A DNA stretch of 7,197 nt from Fischerella sp. (lineage in GTDB: Bacteria; Cyanobacteriota; Cyanobacteriia; Cyanobacteriales; Nostocaceae): the NCBI GenBank assembly GCA_026419705.1, contig JANZYY010000252.1, positions 1-7,197 on the forward strand, given 5' to 3'. Positions within the stretch are counted from its first letter, which is position 1, and each line of letters begins with the position of its first letter. A program made the position numbers and the translations under genes. Below are positions 6,740 to 7,197 of this stretch, one piece after another. The notes beneath the pieces were generated by a model that was not told the DNA's origin, made no database searches, and worked only from the letters and a program-made list of their open reading frames with translations.

Positions 6740-6883
6740 GTATTTTGCAGACAGGTCTTTTGCACGTTCATCCATTTGCTGCAACAAACTCTGGAGCTTC
6801 TCGATTGCTAATGGTGAAGGTGTGGTACGTCCATTCTGCCATCGGCTGATTGTGGGATAAGTGACACCCAAACAAGCAACAAA
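6740..6883 (-). pseudogene. Truncated XRE-type helix-turn-helix regulator
   Basis: The readable part starts at FVACLGVTYPTISRW (from 6883) and continues NGRTTPSPLAIEKLQ to DLSAKY (to 6740). This is the second half of an XRE/Cro-type HTH domain, with the recognition helix (TYPTISRWQNG), followed by the basic/leucine-rich tail of a small cyanobacterial regulator family whose members, as I recall, run on N-terminally with 'LTQEKFAARLGVT'. A TAA at 6884-6886 ends the homology upstream, so the first helices are missing. The normal ending (about KDLLAKYF-) is replaced by sequence from the palindromic element and the frame runs to a stop at 6668. A TTG at 6871 could start a 67-residue product, but it would lack helix 1 and the positioning helix. 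The fragment begins 14 bases after the aroB stop on the same strand. It may have regulated the lost defence genes just downstream. Confidence 0.65.
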
Positions 6884-6900
6884 TTAAAAGCCGTAGTTCA

Positions 6901-7197
6901 TTACATTCCTCGCAACACCTGCCGAACGATCTCTGCTGGCACTTGGTCTGTCACTGTCACTACACCGATTTGGGTTGGCAACACAAACCTAACTTTCCCA
7001 GCTTTCACCTTCTTATCGATCTGCAACGCTTCAACGATCGCTTCTATGTCTAAACCACTGGGTAACTGGGTCGGTAAACCTGCTTTTTGAATCAGGGCTT
7101 TTTGCCGTTGTGTCTCTTCTTGGGTCCACATCCCTAGTTCTACAGCTATCTGCCCTGCTGCTACCATACCAATGGCAACGGCTTCACCGTGCAGCAG
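6901..7197 (-). CDS. aroB: 3-dehydroquinate synthase, C-terminal 99 codons (cut by window edge)
   Basis: AroB converts DAHP to 3-dehydroquinate, the second step of the shikimate pathway to aromatic amino acids and, in cyanobacteria, quinones and other aromatics. It is cytoplasmic, NAD-dependent and zinc-dependent. Only the C-terminus is inside the window: the frame enters at 7197 with LLHGEAVAIGMVAAG, where the histidine of LHGEAV is one of the metal ligands (equivalent to H264 of the E. coli enzyme). The all-helical C-terminal domain follows, with the DKK.KAGKVRFVLPTQIG segment that contributes lysines to phosphate binding, and ends in a TAA at 6901-6903. The frame is clean with no lesions, so the gene is presumably intact beyond the edge. 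The broken HTH sequence begins directly after it, so the end of aroB marks the border of the decayed insert. Confidence 0.95.
   Translation of the reverse strand: MLHGEAVAIGMVAAGQIAVELGMWTQEETQRQKALIQKAGLPTQLPSGLDIEAIVEALQIDKKVKAGKVRFVLPTQIGVVTVTDQVPAEIVRQVLRGM

Overview
This window looks like chromosomal DNA of a filamentous, probably heterocyst-forming (Nostocales-type) cyanobacterium. I see at least nine perfect copies of the HIP1 octamer GCGATCGC (2061, 2266, 2713, 2893, 3841, 3862, 3967, 4791, 6636), heptameric tandem repeats of the cyanobacterial STRR kind, and proteins of strongly cyanobacterial type (a DUF928 protein, an exported TPR-CHAT protein, and a ribonuclease Z very close to Nostoc-type proteins as I remember them). 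The genus cannot be fixed from this evidence.

Layout. Bases 1-699 hold no convincing gene. They contain short hairpins, a tandem duplication and fragments resembling degenerate cyanobacterial intergenic repeats. A DUF928 protein with a signal peptide (733-1473, +) faces a large exported TPR-CHAT protein (1596-4223, -). The 122-base gap between their 3' ends is filled by heptamer repeats around a perfect hairpin, and the stop codon of the CHAT gene lies inside one heptamer. An AT-rich 526-base spacer follows, then ribonuclease Z (rnz, 4750-5715, +), which has a complete set of metal ligands. The right edge carries the last 99 codons of aroB (3-dehydroquinate synthase, -), cut by the window end.

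The most interesting part is 5707-6883, between rnz and aroB. All recognisable coding matter there is on the minus strand and is broken. Reading downstream from aroB, it holds: (1) a helix-turn-helix protein fragment truncated at both ends; (2) a clean start of what looks like a DUF499-type ATPase, about 28 residues with a plausible ribosome binding site; (3) a small imperfect inverted repeat exactly where that homology stops; and (4) the C-terminal part of an SNF2/HepA-like helicase with several stops and two frameshifts. I read this as the remains of a restriction or phage-defence locus that lost its middle, leaving the start of one gene joined to the tail of another. Related palindromic elements sit at the DUF499/helicase joint, at the broken end of the HTH gene, and between the DUF928 and CHAT genes.

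The housekeeping genes (rnz, aroB) and the exported pair (DUF928, CHAT) appear intact where visible. The family assignments of the broken genes come from recalled family consensus sequences and were not searched.
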